From positions 9,848,501-9,912,500 of the forward strand of contig CM068320.1 of the NCBI GenBank assembly GCA_034766995.1: 64,000 nucleotides of DNA, given 5' to 3'. A program made the translations under genes and the position numbers. This DNA comes from Acanthacorydalis orientalis (Eukaryota > Arthropoda > Insecta > Megaloptera > Corydalidae). The notes beneath the pieces are model-generated. The model had not been told where the DNA came from, did no database searches, and saw nothing but the letters and a program-made list of their open reading frames with translations. Of the stretch, positions 62,561 to 64,000 are shown in pieces; the first letter of the stretch is position 1, and every line of letters starts with the position of its first letter.

Positions 62561-63301
62561 ATATATATATATATCTACTATACTTAAGATATATCAACCT
62601 TTTACCAATGAAATTGTTATTTTCACAAAATTCTAAAAGAGCTAGAAAAAGAGCGATTTAAATGAATCTAATGGAAAAATAGATCTTAACTAAATACCAA
62701 GAATATAAAATTAATGATTAATGATTTCGTTCAATGAAATACATTGAAATAAAATAAATAATGATAAAAAATTATGAAATATATTTGATCAATGTTATTA
62801 TTAAGGAAATTACTAGAAAAATAAATTTGGATTGACGTTATTTTGAATAAAACATCTTAATATTTAGGGTCACTTTGTTTGGAGAGGAATATGTTCGTTT
62901 TATGTATTTTACTTATCTTTGTCTATGATGGTGAAACATCCCGAATAGCAAAATAATTTAAACAAAGTATTATTCGTTCTTTTACTCAAATAACTGATTC
63001 TACTTCATCGTAAGTTAGTAAACGTACACTTTTTTTATTGACATGTACATAAAATATATCAAAAATATTTAGAAAGAGATAAAAAGAAGACTGTAAATGA
63101 AAAAATGTAGTGTATTTCAATATTTGTGAAGATTTGTTCGTTAAGTGTATATAAAATATTAATTGGAATTATTTCAAACAACAGCGTCATTATTCACAAA
63201 ATGGGTAAACAACAAACGAAATTATATACTATTAATGTATAAAAAGTATAAAATATTATATTTTCAAAATAGATACATATTTTATATGATCATGTACTTA
63301 C
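62561..63301. other. AT-rich DNA, no gene recognised
   Basis: No repeats or coding patterns stand out. If the exon at 63302 belongs to the FAM107-like gene, this is intron. Confidence 0.5.
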
Positions 63302-63380
63302 ATGGATCTTTGGGCTGTAATCTTTGTTTTAATTCGTCGGCAATAGTAGTAATGTCTGAATTTTGTTGAAGTACAAATTC
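63302..63380 (-). CDS. internal coding exon, possibly an upstream alternative exon of the FAM107-like gene
   Basis: Minus-strand segment bounded by a clear acceptor (TTGTTTTAG before 63380) and a strong donor (CCAT|GTAAGTA at 63301). In one frame it encodes EFVLQQNSDITTIADELKQR and LQPKDP plus one base; a second frame is also open, a third closed. The leftover single T matches the phase left by coding exon 1 at 57799, so it could splice to the acceptor at 53861 and give a longer N-terminus. It could instead belong to a different minus-strand gene entering from the right. I do not recognise the peptide. Confidence 0.55.
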
Positions 63381-64000
63381 CTAAAACAAACATTATTATC
63401 AAAAATATTATCGTAATAAATTACATTCGATAAAAACATATTTTTTTATTAAAACGATACTAGTCTATCAAAAATGTTTCATGTTTAGTAAATAGTATCT
63501 TCATAACAGCCTATATTTAGCTGTAGAAAAAATTATAAAAATTCGTTTTTTTATTACTTTTCATAAAATCACTAAACTGAACGAATGTACATAATTTTAT
63601 ATGAAACATTTTTTTTCATTCGATACGTCTATTTTTATTTTAAAATACGTATTCACTTCTATGCAATACTCTAAAAAAAAACGACGAATAATCATCAAAC
63701 AAAAGTATATATACAAAAATATAAGAGCATTTTCATTATTATATGTGTACTTATTAATGTTTATTGCGATAAAAGAAAAAAATATTAAACCATGAAACTT
63801 GTTTAATTATTAAATTAGCTAAAATATTAAATACATAACAGAAAATCCCACGACACACATACAAGTAGGCTAATTAAAGCGAATCCTTCATTAAAAAAAA
63901 ACTTTTGAATATTAATCATATATGAAGCTAACGTAAAATAAATAGAAAAGACAAAATTAACATTCACTACATAACAATTAAAACAGACTTCAACATAATC
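63381..64000. other. AT-rich DNA, no gene recognised
   Basis: Possibly intron of the transcript containing the exon at 63302-63380. No further exon was recognised. Confidence 0.5.

Overview
This is a eukaryotic, almost certainly arthropod (probably insect), nuclear window. It is very AT-rich by eye, has dozens of long (TA)n microsatellites, and carries spliced coding exons with GT-AG introns. The transposons are types common in insect genomes: mariner, Tc1, Tigger/pogo, a TTAA-flanked MITE, a hAT MITE and RTE-like non-LTR ends. There are no operons or bacterial signals. The species cannot be fixed from the sequence alone.

Host genes are sparse. The one I can name is a minus-strand gene at 48490-57883, encoding a FAM107-family (DUF1151, actin-associated) protein. 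It has four coding exons (57799-57883, 53669-53861, 48818-48986, 48490-48567) whose phases join cleanly into about 174 residues. A further minus-strand exon at 63302-63380 has the same donor phase and may be an alternative upstream coding exon. Two short, weaker first-exon candidates lie at 43917-43953 (minus) and 41169-41231 (plus).

Mobile DNA accounts for most of the other recognisable content. In order: a degenerate mauritiana-like mariner (1009-2288); a hAT-type MITE with 8-bp duplications (3709-4040); mariner remnants (5810-6437 and 10253-10634); a Tigger/pogo-like remnant (15235-16373); a TTAA-flanked MITE with a perfect 29-bp hairpin (18692-18938); an apparently intact irritans-type mariner with a 348-residue transposase (22886-24175); a Tc1-like element with inverted repeats of about 335 bp (25105-26864); and a cluster of three mariners (31548-32480, 32495-33740, 34097-35174), the first two only 14 bp apart. 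Four 3' ends of one RTE-like retrotransposon family lie near 12.4, 18.3, 29.1 and 62.3 kb. Two further dispersed repeat pairs and a 157-bp tandem duplication were found by eye.

The rest is AT-rich intergenic or intronic DNA with (TA)n tracts. A few isolated GC-richer patches (about 14.5, 21.5, 24.6, 51.2 and 54.4 kb) stand out and are unexplained. I see no obviously new multi-gene system. The most interesting items are the intact mariner, the internally deleted mariner, the hairpin MITE, the long-ITR Tc1 element and the alternative first exons of the FAM107-like gene.
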